Under the pieces are notes generated by a model. The model worked only from the letters and a program-made list of their open reading frames with translations. It had not been told where the DNA came from and made no database searches. A program made the translations under genes and the position numbers. 64,000 nt of DNA from Streptomyces aidingensis (lineage in GTDB: Bacteria; Actinomycetota; Actinomycetes; Streptomycetales; Streptomycetaceae). The stretch is from positions 124,001 through 188,000 of the forward strand of contig NZ_FOLM01000011.1 in the NCBI RefSeq assembly GCF_900112355.1, read 5' to 3'. Shown here in pieces: positions 22,962 through 31,155 of this stretch (position 1 is its first letter; every line of letters begins with the position of its first letter).

Positions 22962-23942
22962 GTGAGCGACGTCCGCAACGTGATCATCATTGGCTCCGGG
23001 CCCGCCGGATACACCGCCGCTCTCTATACCGCACGGGCTTCGCTGAAGCCTCTGGTCTTCGAAGGCGCGGTCACCGCGGGCGGCGCCCTGATGAACACCA
23101 CCGAGGTCGAGAACTTCCCTGGCTTTCGTGAGGGCATCATGGGGCCGGACCTGATGGACAACATGCGCGCACAGGCGGAGCGCTTCGGCGCCGAGCTGGT
23201 CGCCGACGATGTCACCGCCGTGGACCTCACCGGCGACGTCAAGACGGTCACCGACTCGGCCGGCACCGTCCACCGCGCCAAGGCGGTCATCGTGGCCACC
23301 GGCTCCCAGCACCGCAAGCTGGGCCTGCCGGGGGAGGACGAGCTTTCCGGCCGGGGCGTCTCCTACTGCGCCACCTGTGACGGATTCTTCTTCCGCGAGC
23401 ACGACATCGTGGTCGTGGGTGGAGGTGACACCGCGATGGAGGAGGCCACCTTCCTCTCCCGGTTCGCCCGCACGGTGACGGTGGTGCACCGCCGCGATGC
23501 GCTGCGCGCCTCCAAGGCGATGCAGGAGCGTGCCTTCGCCGACCCCAAGATCTCGTTCCGCTGGAACAGCGAGGTGGCGGCGATCCACGAGGCGGAGGGG
23601 AAGCTGTCGGGTCTGACCCTGCGCGACACCGTGACCGGTGAGACCTCCAGCATTGCCGCCACCGGCCTGTTCGTCGCCATCGGGCACGACCCGCGGGTCG
23701 AGCTGGTCAAGGACCAGCTCGATCTCGACCAGGAGGGCTACCTCCAGGTCGACGCCCCCTCCACCCGCACCAACCTTCCCGGCGTCTTCGCAGCCGGGGA
23801 CGTGGTGGACCACACCTACCGCCAGGCGATCACGGCTGCCGGTACCGGCTGCGCTGCCGCACTCGACGCCGAGCGCTATCTGGCGGCGCTGGCCGACCAG
23901 GCGCCCCTGGTGGAAGCGGCCGTGGTCCAGCAGACCGCCTGA
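22962..23942 (+). CDS. trxB: Thioredoxin reductase
   Basis: 326 residues, low-molecular-weight type. It uses NADPH and FAD to reduce thioredoxin. IIIGSGPAGYTAALYTARA is the FAD loop near residue 8; the redox pair is CATC at residues 136-139; VVVGGGDTAMEEA is the NADPH loop; GVFAAGDVVDHTYRQAITAAGTG closes the FAD site. The start is the GTG at 22962 after ACAAGGAAG. trxA follows after 36 nt as a two-gene operon. The upstream SigR-like promoter predicts induction by disulphide stress. Confidence 0.97.
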   Translation: MSDVRNVIIIGSGPAGYTAALYTARASLKPLVFEGAVTAGGALMNTTEVENFPGFREGIMGPDLMDNMRAQAERFGAELVADDVTAVDLTGDVKTVTDSAGTVHRAKAVIVATGSQHRKLGLPGEDELSGRGVSYCATCDGFFFREHDIVVVGGGDTAMEEATFLSRFARTVTVVHRRDALRASKAMQERAFADPKISFRWNSEVAAIHEAEGKLSGLTLRDTVTGETSSIAATGLFVAIGHDPRVELVKDQLDLDQEGYLQVDAPSTRTNLPGVFAAGDVVDHTYRQAITAAGTGCAAALDAERYLAALADQAPLVEAAVVQQTA

Positions 23943-23978
23943 TTACCCGGTACAACCGTTGAGCAAAGGAGAACTGCC

Positions 23979-24332
23979 ATGGCCGGTGCCACAATCAAGG
24001 TCACCGACGCGGACTTCGAGGAGAAGGTACTCAAGAGCGACAAGCCCGTGCTGGTCGACTTCTGGGCCGAGTGGTGCGGTCCCTGCCGCATGATCGCCCC
24101 GTCGCTTGAGGCCATCGCAGCCGAGCACGATGAGATCGTGATCGCCAAGCTCAACATCGACCAGAACCCGACGGTCACCGCCAAGTACGGCGTCATGTCG
24201 ATTCCGACCATGAACGTCTACCAGGGCGGTCAGGTGGTGAAGACCATCGTCGGCGCCAAGCCCAAGGCGGCGCTGGAGCGCGACCTCGCCGACTTTCTGA
24301 GCGCCGGGGGAACCGTCGCCAAGGAGTCCTGA
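23979..24332 (+). CDS. trxA: Thioredoxin
   Basis: 117 residues. The active site is WCGPC (residues 32-36) in VLVDFWAEWCGPCRMIAP, with the cis-proline segment MSIPTMNVYQGGQ downstream. It is a general cytoplasmic disulphide reductant, recycled by the neighbouring TrxB. AAAGGAG precedes the ATG by 10 nt. A 52-bp palindrome with a parS site at its centre follows, 9 nt after the stop codon, and acts as the terminator. Confidence 0.97.
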   Translation: MAGATIKVTDADFEEKVLKSDKPVLVDFWAEWCGPCRMIAPSLEAIAAEHDEIVIAKLNIDQNPTVTAKYGVMSIPTMNVYQGGQVVKTIVGAKPKAALERDLADFLSAGGTVAKES

Positions 24333-24341
24333 ACGGGCCCG

Positions 24342-24393
24342 GCAAGCGGAAGGGCCGCGTGTTTCACGTGAAACACGCGGCCCTTCCGCTTGC
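24342..24393. terminator. Bidirectional terminator with parS at its centre
   Basis: A fully self-complementary 52-bp palindrome (two 26-nt arms, no unpaired loop), between convergent trxA and a GNAT gene. Its centre is the parS site at 24361-24374; the outer 19 bp on each side form the GC-rich hairpin. The stop codon of the acetyltransferase abuts its right end. Confidence 0.88.
24361..24374. promoter_or_regulatory. parS site
   Basis: Perfect GTTTCACGTGAAAC forming the exact centre of the 24342-24393 palindrome, in the gap between trxA and the acetyltransferase gene. It is about 9 kb from oriC. Confidence 0.95.
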
Positions 24394-25011
24394 TCAGGAA
24401 GGCCGCAGTACGGTGATCGGCTGGGTCGCGCCCAGCAGCCGGTCCAGCGCCAGCTCCACATCCGCCCGCCAGGAGAGCGCGCTCTTGAGGGACAGCCGCA
24501 TCCGCGGATAGGTGGGGTGGGGCCGCACCACCACAAAGCCGGCCGCCTCAAGATATTCCGCTGGAAGCAGGCAGGCGGGCTCCTTCCAGCGGGCATCGCC
24601 GAATGCCTCGATGGCCCGGAATCCCCGGCTCAGCAGATCCTTGGCGACCCCCTGCACCAGCGCCCGTCCGATCCCCTGATTCTGGTGAGCCGGGACGATC
24701 CAGGCGGTCATGAGCTGCACGGCGTCGGCCGACACCGGGCTGGTGGGAAAGGTGGACGAGCGGGGAACATAGGCGGGCGGCGCATAGAGCACATAGCCCA
24801 CCGGTGCCCGGTCCACATAGACGACCCGGCCACAGCTTCCCCACTCCAACAGCACGGCCGAGATCCACGCTTCCTTCTCCAGCGCGGTATGACCGGCCCG
24901 CTCGGCCGAGGCCGCACTCACCGGATCAAGTTCCCAGAACACGCAGGCGCGGCAGCGGTCGGGCAAGTCGGCAAGGTTGTCCAGCGTGAGCGGCACAAGC
25001 TGACGCCCCAT
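24394..25011 (-). CDS. GNAT family N-acetyltransferase
   Basis: 205 residues. The acetyl-CoA-binding segment is AWIVPAHQNQGIGRALVQGV, matching the V/I-x-x-x-x-R/Q-G-x-G-x-A motif A of GNAT proteins. The N-terminus MGRQLVPLTLDNLADLPDRC with the CRACVFWELDP stretch is typical of a streptomycete group found beside parB. The substrate is unknown. It is transcribed towards trxA and 62 nt downstream of parB, so it may be the last gene of a parA-parB-gnat unit. An acetyltransferase is conserved at this place, which hints at but does not show a link to chromosome segregation. Confidence 0.85.
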   Translation of the reverse strand: MGRQLVPLTLDNLADLPDRCRACVFWELDPVSAASAERAGHTALEKEAWISAVLLEWGSCGRVVYVDRAPVGYVLYAPPAYVPRSSTFPTSPVSADAVQLMTAWIVPAHQNQGIGRALVQGVAKDLLSRGFRAIEAFGDARWKEPACLLPAEYLEAAGFVVVRPHPTYPRMRLSLKSALSWRADVELALDRLLGATQPITVLRPS

Positions 25012-25073
25012 GGCTCCATCGTATCCATGGGGCGAACTTCCGATGCTTGCGCTGTCCCGGTGTCGTCGACGCC

Positions 25074-26201
25074 TCAGGCGTCGGCCTCGTCCGCTTCATC
25101 GGCCTGGTCCAGTACCCGCCCCTCGTCCGGAGCAAGCTGGCCCAGGATGCGCTGGAGATCTTCAATGGAGGCGAACTCCACGACGATCTTCCCCTTCTTC
25201 TGCCCCAGATCGACCTTCACCCGGGTCTCGAAGCGGTCGGAGAGCCGATCGGCCAGCCGGTCCAGCGCGGGCGACACCCGCTTGCCGGCCCGCGGCGCCC
25301 GACGGCGGGAGGCCGGCGCCGAGCCCTTGGTCTGCAGCGTGACGATCTCCTCCACCGCACGCACGGACAGGCCCTCGGCCACGATCCGCTGGGCAAGCCG
25401 ATCCTGTTCCTCCGCGTTGTCCAGCGCCAGCAGTGCCCTGGCATGCCCGGCCGACAGCACCCCGGCGGCCACCCTGCGCTGAACCTCCGGAGAGAGCCGC
25501 AGCAGCCGGATGGTGTTGGTCACCTGCGGCCGGGAACGGCCAATACGGTCGGCGAGCTCGTCATGGGTGCAGTTGAAGTCCCGCAGAAGCTGGTCGTAGG
25601 CAGCGGCCTCCTCCAGCGGATTGAGCTGTGCCCGGTGCAGGTTCTCCAGCAGGGCATCCAGCAGCAGTCGCTCGTCCTCGGTCTGGCGGACGATTGCGGG
25701 GATGACCTCAAGGCCGGCCTCCCGGCAAGCCCGCCAGCGACGCTCGCCCATGATCAGCTCATAGCCGGGGCCGGCTCCGTCACCATCTGCCGGGCGCTCC
25801 GTCGGACGTACCACCACGGGCTGCAGCAGGCCGACCTCCTTGATGGAGGCGACCAGCTCTGCCATGGCGTCCTCATCGAAGTTGTCCCGCGGCTGCCGGG
25901 GATTCGGGGTGATGGAGTCCACGTCCAGCTCGGCGAAACGGGCACCCGCAACCCCATTCACCGGCTCCATGTCCTGCACCGCCGCCGCAGGGGTCTGGCC
26001 ATCCGCAGCCACCGGCCCCGTGCCACCGCCGGTCACTGCGGAAGAGACACCACGGCCCATGGCCATCCCGGTCAGTGCCCCGGGCATCGCTCCGGACGAC
26101 GGTGCGGCGCCCTCGTCCGTCGCCTCACCGTCACCGGCCGATGGTGCCTGCGGGATCAGTGCTCCCAGCCCGCGGCCGAGCCCTCTGCGTCGTTCACTCA
26201 C
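25074..26201 (-). CDS. parB: Chromosome partitioning protein ParB
   Basis: 375 residues. The N-terminus SERRRGLGRGLGALIP is the ParA-interacting motif. After a Gly/Ala-rich linker comes the CTP-binding domain with LQPVVVRP and MGERRWRACREAGL. The helix-turn-helix domain (THDELADRIGRSRPQVTNTIRLLRLSP) reads parS, and a C-terminal dimerisation domain ends in an acidic tail. It loads at the five parS sites seen here and spreads as a CTP-driven clamp. The GTG at 26201 overlaps the parA stop (GTGA), so the two are translationally coupled. Confidence 0.97.
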   Translation of the reverse strand: MSERRRGLGRGLGALIPQAPSAGDGEATDEGAAPSSGAMPGALTGMAMGRGVSSAVTGGGTGPVAADGQTPAAAVQDMEPVNGVAGARFAELDVDSITPNPRQPRDNFDEDAMAELVASIKEVGLLQPVVVRPTERPADGDGAGPGYELIMGERRWRACREAGLEVIPAIVRQTEDERLLLDALLENLHRAQLNPLEEAAAYDQLLRDFNCTHDELADRIGRSRPQVTNTIRLLRLSPEVQRRVAAGVLSAGHARALLALDNAEEQDRLAQRIVAEGLSVRAVEEIVTLQTKGSAPASRRRAPRAGKRVSPALDRLADRLSDRFETRVKVDLGQKKGKIVVEFASIEDLQRILGQLAPDEGRVLDQADEADEADA

Positions 26202-27259
26202 TGCGGCCCCTCCACCGTGCCGTGCTGGATGGACTGCTGCGCGCTCTGTCCGCGCAGCGCGATCTCCCGGGCCGCCTCCAGATAGGAGAGGGCACCGCTG
26301 GAGTTCGGGTCGTAGGTCAGGACCGTCTGCCCATAGCTGGGGGCCTCGGAGATCCGGACCGAACGGGGAATGTTGGTGCGCAGTACCTCCTGCCCGAAGT
26401 GGGTCCGCACCTCCTCGGCCACCTGGGAGGCCAGCCGGGTACGGCCGTCGTACATGGTGAGCAGAATCGTCGAGACATGCAGCCTGGGATTGAGATGGCC
26501 ACGCACCAGATCGACGTTGCGCAACAACTGGCCCAGGCCCTCCAGCGCGTAGTACTCGCACTGGATCGGGATGACCACCTCGGCACCGGCCACCATCGCA
26601 TTCACGGTCAGCAGGCCGAGCGAGGGCGGGCAGTCGATCAGGATGTAGTCCAGGGGCTGCTCATAGGCTTCGATGGCGCGATGCAGCCGGCTTTCCCGGG
26701 CCACCATGGGCACCAGCTCGATCTCCGCACCCGCCAGGTCGATGGTGGCCGGGGCACAGAACAGCCCTTCCACATCCACCACCGGCTGGACCACCTCGGA
26801 GAGCTGCTTGCTCTCCAGCAGCACGTCGTAGATCGAGGGAACATCGGCATGGTGGTCAATGCCCAGTGCGGTCGACGCATTGCCCTGCGGGTCCAGGTCG
26901 ATGACCAGCACCCGGTTGCCGTGCAGGGCGAGTGATGCCGCGAGATTGACAGTGGTGGTGGTCTTGCCGACGCCGCCCTTCTGGTTGGCGACGATCATGA
27001 TCCGGGTCTGCTCGGGCCGCGGCAGGGCGCCCTGGGTGCGATGCATCATCTCCACTGTCTGCTGCGCTGCGCGCCCACCACCCACACCGGTGGGAGGAGG
27101 CGCACTCTGCGCGATATCGACCGCGCCGCCGGGGGCATCCGCTGACTCTGCCCGGGGAGCGGGGACCGGCTCGGCCGTCGGCCCCGCGGTATTGGCGTCA
27201 GACCGCAATGGTTCACTCTCCTCGACATGCACGGCCTTCGTAGGTTCAAAGCCTGCCAT
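26198..27259 (-). CDS. parA: Chromosome partitioning ATPase ParA
   Basis: 353 residues. The deviant Walker A is IVANQKGGVGKTTTTVNLAA near residue 95; IDLDPQGNAS is Walker A' and LIDCPPSLGLLT is Walker B. It is an ATP-dependent DNA-binding dimer that anchors and moves the ParB-parS complex, at hyphal tips and during sporulation in Streptomyces. The start MAGFEPTKAVHVEESEPLRS at 27259 matches my recollection of the S. coelicolor N-terminus, though the ribosome binding site is weak. The frame stays open to 27451, through a parS site. parB follows with a 4-nt overlap. Confidence 0.95.
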   Translation of the reverse strand: MAGFEPTKAVHVEESEPLRSDANTAGPTAEPVPAPRAESADAPGGAVDIAQSAPPPTGVGGGRAAQQTVEMMHRTQGALPRPEQTRIMIVANQKGGVGKTTTTVNLAASLALHGNRVLVIDLDPQGNASTALGIDHHADVPSIYDVLLESKQLSEVVQPVVDVEGLFCAPATIDLAGAEIELVPMVARESRLHRAIEAYEQPLDYILIDCPPSLGLLTVNAMVAGAEVVIPIQCEYYALEGLGQLLRNVDLVRGHLNPRLHVSTILLTMYDGRTRLASQVAEEVRTHFGQEVLRTNIPRSVRISEAPSYGQTVLTYDPNSSGALSYLEAAREIALRGQSAQQSIQHGTVEGPQ

Positions 27260-27399
27260 GCGGAAGGGCCGCTGAACCAGCGAAGCCGACTGCCCTGTGG
27301 ACAAAGCGGCGGATGGATCCGTGGTTTTGCGCCGTTCCCGGGTGGATGCCGCCCGGCCACGGCCGATAATGCCCCGGAGATGGCCCCGCGTGATCGGAA

Positions 27400-27413
27400 G
27401 TTTCACGTGAAAC
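27400..27413. promoter_or_regulatory. parS site upstream of parA
   Basis: Perfect GTTTCACGTGAAAC, 141 nt upstream of the chosen parA start and 92 nt after rsmG ends. This position allows ParB bound here to influence parAB transcription. It is the origin-nearest parS in the window, about 5.5 kb from oriC. Confidence 0.94.
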
Positions 27414-27504
27414 ACGATGCGGGCCGGTCCCCGCAGGGCCCGGCCCGACACACCGCCACCGCCGAAGCGGACGCCGGTATGGACTAGCGATATCCCAGTG
27501 ACAT

Positions 27505-28251
27505 CTAGGGACGACGGCGCCGCTGACGGCCTGCGCGCGCCGCCTTGGCCCGCTTGGCGGCGAAGCGCACACCGCCGGGGCTCTCACCCACCTCCACACG
27601 CACCACGGTGGAGGGTGGATCCACCACGCCCGTGCCGACATGGATCACCGAGGCGGACACCACTCCGAGCTTGCCCAGCGCAGCCCGGCATGACTTCAGC
27701 TCCTCCGCGGCGGTGTCACCCTTGAGCGCCAGCATTTCACCGAAGGGCCGCAGCAGCGGAACACCCCAGCCGGCCAGCCGGTCCAGCGGGGCCACGGCCC
27801 GCGCCGTCACCACATGAACAGGCTTGAAGGTGCCGAGCACCTCCTCCGCCCGCCCCCGGACGACCCGGACGTGGTCCAGCCCCAGCAGCTCGACCACCTG
27901 CTCCAGAAACATGGTGCGGCGCAGCAGCGGCTCCAGCAAGGCGATCTCCAGGTCCGGCCGGACAAGCGCCAGCGGAATGCCGGGGAGGCCGGCCCCCGAG
28001 CCGACATCGCATACCGAGACACCCTCCGGAACCGCCTCGGCAAGCACCGCGCAGTTCAGCAGATGCCGCTCCCAGAGCCGGCCGACCTCCCGAGGGCCGA
28101 TCAGACCGCGGGTCACCCCGACATCGGCAAGCAGCTCGGCATAGCGCACCGCATCCGCGAGCCGGTCGCCGAAGACCCGCTCGGCCGCCTCGGGCGGAGG
28201 GGGCAGCTCGGTGGAGCCGTGTGCCGACGGCCCCGGTCCGGCTCCGGTCAC
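27505..28251 (-). CDS. rsmG: 16S rRNA (guanine527-N7)-methyltransferase
   Basis: 248 residues. The SAM-binding core is SVCDVGSGAGLPGIPLALVRPDLEIALLEPLLRR, written here as two adjoining motifs (DVGSGAGLPGIPLAL and EIALLEP); RHLLNCAVL is the conserved N-terminal segment. It methylates G527 of 16S rRNA; loss gives low-level streptomycin resistance and changed antibiotic production in Streptomyces. The C-terminus is a basic Arg/Ala tail. The GTG at 28251 overlaps the jag stop codon (GTGA). It is formerly gidB, and the rnpA-yidD-yidC-jag-rsmG order is the standard one. Confidence 0.95.
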   Translation of the reverse strand: MTGAGPGPSAHGSTELPPPPEAAERVFGDRLADAVRYAELLADVGVTRGLIGPREVGRLWERHLLNCAVLAEAVPEGVSVCDVGSGAGLPGIPLALVRPDLEIALLEPLLRRTMFLEQVVELLGLDHVRVVRGRAEEVLGTFKPVHVVTARAVAPLDRLAGWGVPLLRPFGEMLALKGDTAAEELKSCRAALGKLGVVSASVIHVGTGVVDPPSTVVRVEVGESPGGVRFAAKRAKAARAGRQRRRRP

Positions 28252-28751
28252 GGCAGAACGACCACGCGCCGCTGCGGCTCCTCACCCTCGGACTCGCTGC
28301 GGAGCCCGGCGACCTTCACCGCGTCGTGGATGACCTTGCGTTCGAACGGGGACATCGGCTGAAGCTTGACCGGCTCCCCGGACTCCTTCACCTGCTCCAC
28401 GGTCTCCCGGGCCAGCGTGGTCAGCTTCTCCCGCTTCTTGGCACGGTGCCCCGCGATGTCGAGCATCAGCCGGCTGCGCTCCCCGGTCTCCCGCAGCACG
28501 GCCAGCCGGGTGAGCTCCTGCAGCGCCTCCAGTACCTCGCCGTCCCGCCCCACCAGGCGCTGAAGGTCCCGGGCCGGCCCCTCGGTGATCACGGACACCG
28601 ATGCCCGGTCGCCTTCGACATCCATGTCGATGTCGCCGTCCAGATCGGCGATATCGAGCAGCCCCTCAAGGTAGTCGGCCGCGATCTCCCCCTCCTGCTC
28701 CAGGCGGGACAGGGCGTCGGTACTCCCGGCGGTCGAGGTGGTGTCCGCCAC
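28248..28751 (-). CDS. jag: Jag/KhpB-type RNA-binding protein (KH and R3H domains)
   Basis: 167 residues. An acidic N-terminus is followed by a KH domain (VSVITEGPARDLQRLVGRDG, EVLEALQELTRLAV) and an R3H domain (RLMLDIAGHRAKKREKLTTL, MSPFERKVIHDAV). The related KhpB/EloR proteins bind RNA and tune cell elongation. The GTG at 28751 has AAGGAG 6 nt upstream; the open frame continues upstream through yidC in another frame and is not coding. It is 14 nt after yidC, in one long operon ending with rsmG. Confidence 0.92.
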   Translation of the reverse strand: MADTTSTAGSTDALSRLEQEGEIAADYLEGLLDIADLDGDIDMDVEGDRASVSVITEGPARDLQRLVGRDGEVLEALQELTRLAVLRETGERSRLMLDIAGHRAKKREKLTTLARETVEQVKESGEPVKLQPMSPFERKVIHDAVKVAGLRSESEGEEPQRRVVVLP

Positions 28752-28765
28752 GTCGAGGCTCCTTC

Positions 28766-29926
28766 TCACTTCTTGGTCTTGGCTGACGACGGCTTGCGCT
28801 TGCCGGGCTGCGAGCGCTTGGCCGCGCCGTTCCGGCTCTGTCCGGTACCACGGCCGCCACCGGAGCCGCCGCCCGCGGACCGCGGCGCCTGCTCCTTGGC
28901 CGCCGGGTCCGGCGTCTTCTCCTGCTGCGGCGCGCCCGGCCGGTCGGGCCCCGCCTTGGCGGCCTGGGGCCGCTGCTGCGCCCCGCCCGACTGACGCTTG
29001 GCCTTGGTCTGCCGCTTGGGCTGCTGCCGGGTCACCCGCGCCCGCTCGGTGGCCTCCCGCGCCTGGGCCTCGGCCGGGTCCTCCTTCAGCTTGCCCTTGC
29101 GCCGCAGGCGCTCCTGCCGCTGCTGGTAGGCGATGCTGCCCGGGGTGGGGTTGCGGACGATCACGTACATCTGCTGGCCCAGGGTCCACACGTTGGTGGT
29201 CAGCCAGTAGATCAGCACGCCGACCGGGAAGTTGATACCGAAGACGGCGAACATGATCGGGAAGATGTACATCAGCATCTTCTGCTGGTTCATGAACGGC
29301 GTCTTGACCGTGAGGTCCACGTTCTTCGTCATGAGCTGGCGCTGCGTGAAGAACTGGGACAGCGACATCAGCACGATCATGATGACCGTGACGACGCGCA
29401 CATCGACCAGCGAGGCCCCCAGCTCGCCCAGCTTGTCCGCCGAGTCCATGAACTTGGCGGCGATCGGGGCACCGAAGACGGTGGCCTCCCGGGCCTGCTC
29501 CACCTGCTCGGCGTCGGTGAGCACGCCCACCGTCTTGTTCTGGGCGATGTGGTTGAGCACCTGGAACAGCGCGATGAAGAACGGCGACTGGGCCAGAATC
29601 GGCAGACAGCTCGAGAAGGGGCTCGTACCGGCTTCCCGGTAGAGCTTCATCATCTCCTCGGACTGCCGCTGCCGGTCGTTCTTGTACCGCTCCTGGATCT
29701 TCTTGAGCTGCGGCTGCAGCGCCTGCATGGCGCGGGTCGCCTTGATCTGCTTGAAGAAGAGCGGGATCAGCAGGATCCGGACCACGATCACCAGCGAGAC
29801 GATCGACAGGCCCCATGCCCATCCGCTGTCCTCGGGGAAGACCAGACTGTAGAGGCTGTGGAACTGGACGATGATCCACGAGACAGCGATATAGAGGGGA
29901 CTCAGGATCGTATTGATCGTGTCCAC
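28766..29926 (-). CDS. yidC: Membrane protein insertase YidC
   Basis: 386 residues. The start region DTINTILSPLYIAVSWIIVQ contains the first helix; five helices in all, with the hydrophilic-groove Arg in VVRILLIPLFFKQ, then the coiled cytoplasmic hairpin QALQPQLKKIQERYKNDRQR and FSSCLPILAQSPFFIALFQV. A Lys/Gln-rich basic tail of about 110 residues (QPKRQTKAKRQSGG) can contact ribosomes. It inserts and folds membrane proteins with or without SecYEG. The GTG at 29926 has AAGGAGCC upstream, 3 nt after yidD. Confidence 0.95.
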   Translation of the reverse strand: MDTINTILSPLYIAVSWIIVQFHSLYSLVFPEDSGWAWGLSIVSLVIVVRILLIPLFFKQIKATRAMQALQPQLKKIQERYKNDRQRQSEEMMKLYREAGTSPFSSCLPILAQSPFFIALFQVLNHIAQNKTVGVLTDAEQVEQAREATVFGAPIAAKFMDSADKLGELGASLVDVRVVTVIMIVLMSLSQFFTQRQLMTKNVDLTVKTPFMNQQKMLMYIFPIMFAVFGINFPVGVLIYWLTTNVWTLGQQMYVIVRNPTPGSIAYQQRQERLRRKGKLKEDPAEAQAREATERARVTRQQPKRQTKAKRQSGGAQQRPQAAKAGPDRPGAPQQEKTPDPAAKEQAPRSAGGGSGGGRGTGQSRNGAAKRSQPGKRKPSSAKTKK

Positions 29927-29929
29927 GGG

Positions 29930-30247
29930 TCAGGCTCCTTGGGCAGTTGTATGAGTCCGGGTGGCCCCGCCCGCGGACTCGGTTCGGGGGGACCCCAGGC
30001 GGGCACGGATGCGCTGATGCCAGACCGGATGCTTCCGGGCCGGCACATGATCGACACCGCCCCGCGACCAGGGATTGCAGCGCAGGATCCGCCAGGCGGT
30101 CAGCGCCGTCCCCTTGATCGCGCCATGCCGGTGGATCGCCGTGTACCCGTAGTGGGAGCATGACGGGTAGTAACGACACACCGGCCCGAGCAGCGGACTG
30201 ATGGTCCACTGGTACAGCTTGATCAGCAGCAGCAGTGGGTACTTCAT
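29930..30247 (-). CDS. yidD: Membrane protein insertion efficiency factor YidD
   Basis: 105 residues. The signature YQWTISPLLGPVCRYYPSCS, then HYGYTAIHRHGAIKG and CNPWSRGGVDHVP, has the three conserved Cys of the family. The protein helps YidC/Sec insertion at the inner face of the membrane. An Ala/Thr/Arg-rich tail extends beyond the usual 75-85 residues. The ATG overlaps the rnpA stop codon by 4 nt. Confidence 0.95.
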   Translation of the reverse strand: MKYPLLLLIKLYQWTISPLLGPVCRYYPSCSHYGYTAIHRHGAIKGTALTAWRILRCNPWSRGGVDHVPARKHPVWHQRIRARLGSPRTESAGGATRTHTTAQGA

Positions 30248-30612
30248 GTCCGTACCCCTCCCAGCAGCCGCTCCAGCGCGGCGTCGAGGTCCCGGCCCAG
30301 GTGCGCATAGTCGGCGGTGCCGGACCCGGGCAGCGCCCGGACTACGACCAGGCTACCTGCGGGCAGCCGGTGCAGACGGTCCCGTATCAGATGACGCAGC
30401 CGCCGTTGCACACGATGACGGACCACCGCGTTGCCCACGGCCTTGCTCACGACGAAACCCGCACGCGGTGGAGGAGTGGTCTCCTCCCCGGCGTGCGGGT
30501 CCGTACCTCTGATCAGATGGACGACGAGATTCCGCCGCCCTGCCCGGCGCCCCCTGCGTACCGTGGCCGCGAAGTCCTCGCGCCGCCTCAGTCGGTTCTC
30601 GGGGGGCAGCAC
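30244..30612 (-). CDS. rnpA: Ribonuclease P protein component
   Basis: 122 residues. The basic RNA-binding motif is GNAVVRHRVQRRLRHLIRD, preceded by GFVVSKAV; the N-terminus LPPENRLRRREDFAATVRRG is typical. It assists the catalytic RNA in trimming tRNA 5' leaders. The start is the GTG at 30612, 24 nt after rpmH. The overlap with yidD shows coupled translation. Confidence 0.95.
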   Translation of the reverse strand: MLPPENRLRRREDFAATVRRGRRAGRRNLVVHLIRGTDPHAGEETTPPPRAGFVVSKAVGNAVVRHRVQRRLRHLIRDRLHRLPAGSLVVVRALPGSGTADYAHLGRDLDAALERLLGGVRT

Positions 30613-30636
30613 CGCATGGACCGGGGATCAGGCAGC

Positions 30637-30774
30637 TCAGGCCGACAGTCGGGCGCGGCCCTTGCCACGGCGGTTGGCGATGATCGCGCGGCCGGCACGG
30701 GTCCGCATGCGCAGGCGGAAGCCGTGGGTCTTCGCGCGACGCCGGTTGTTCGGCTGGAAGGTGCGCTTGCTCAC
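30637..30774 (-). CDS. rpmH: 50S ribosomal protein L34
   Basis: 45 residues, 17 of them Arg or Lys, with the invariant core KRTFQPNNRRRAKTHGFRLR. The start is the GTG at 30774. It is the first gene of the leftward operon rpmH-rnpA-yidD-yidC-jag-rsmG and is divergent from dnaA across 381 nt that carry DnaA boxes. Confidence 0.97.
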   Translation of the reverse strand: MSKRTFQPNNRRRAKTHGFRLRMRTRAGRAIIANRRGKGRARLSA

Positions 30775-31028
30775 TGCGGGCTCCAGATTGGTCGTCGTGG
30801 GTGATGCGGGTGGTTCGGAAATGATGCGGAAGGGTGTCGTGATCCCTGCCGACCGGCCGGCACCGTGCGCCCACGAGGAGCCCGCCACACCGCGGAGGGG
30901 TGTCCCGCTCCGGGGGTCTGCCCATCGAAGGCAGGCGGCATCAGCCGTCGGCATCTCGACCGTGCAACGGTACGCGCGCCGGGTCCTTTCGGTCAAACCG
31001 CCGCCGGTCCCTGAGCCGTCTTTCGGGT

Positions 31029-31049
31029 TTGTACACAGGCTGTGGACAA
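31029..31049. promoter_or_regulatory. Inverted DnaA-box pair in the dnaA promoter region
   Basis: TTGTACACA (31029-31037, one mismatch) and TGTGGACAA (31041-31049, perfect on the minus strand) face each other with a 3-bp gap. They end 5 nt upstream of a plausible -35. Streptomyces dnaA is known to be autoregulated through paired boxes in its promoter. The rest of the 30775-31155 gap shows no gene. Confidence 0.82.
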
Positions 31050-31053
31050 TGAC

Positions 31054-31083
31054 TTGATGTGCCTGCGCCGGGCTGACTACCGT
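31054..31083 (+). promoter_or_regulatory. Candidate dnaA promoter
   Basis: TTGATG (31054-31059), 18-nt spacer and TACCGT (31078-31083) fit the vegetative streptomycete consensus TTGAC(A/G)-N17/18-TANNNT. It lies directly after the inverted DnaA boxes and about 70 nt before the gene. Confidence 0.5.
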
Positions 31084-31155
31084 TGCTGAACTCGCGGCCG
31101 AGTCACCGCCCGGCGCCCGTCCCCCGAGTTCCCGCGGAAATGAGAGAGCGTGCCC

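Noticed and set aside
24342..24393. 52-bp palindrome as a phage or plasmid attachment site
   Set aside because: No integrase or mobile gene nearby; convergent genes plus parS explain it.
27260..27451. N-terminal extension of parA through the parS site
   Set aside because: The ATG at 27259 gives the conserved MAGFEP-type start; the extension has no ParA similarity.
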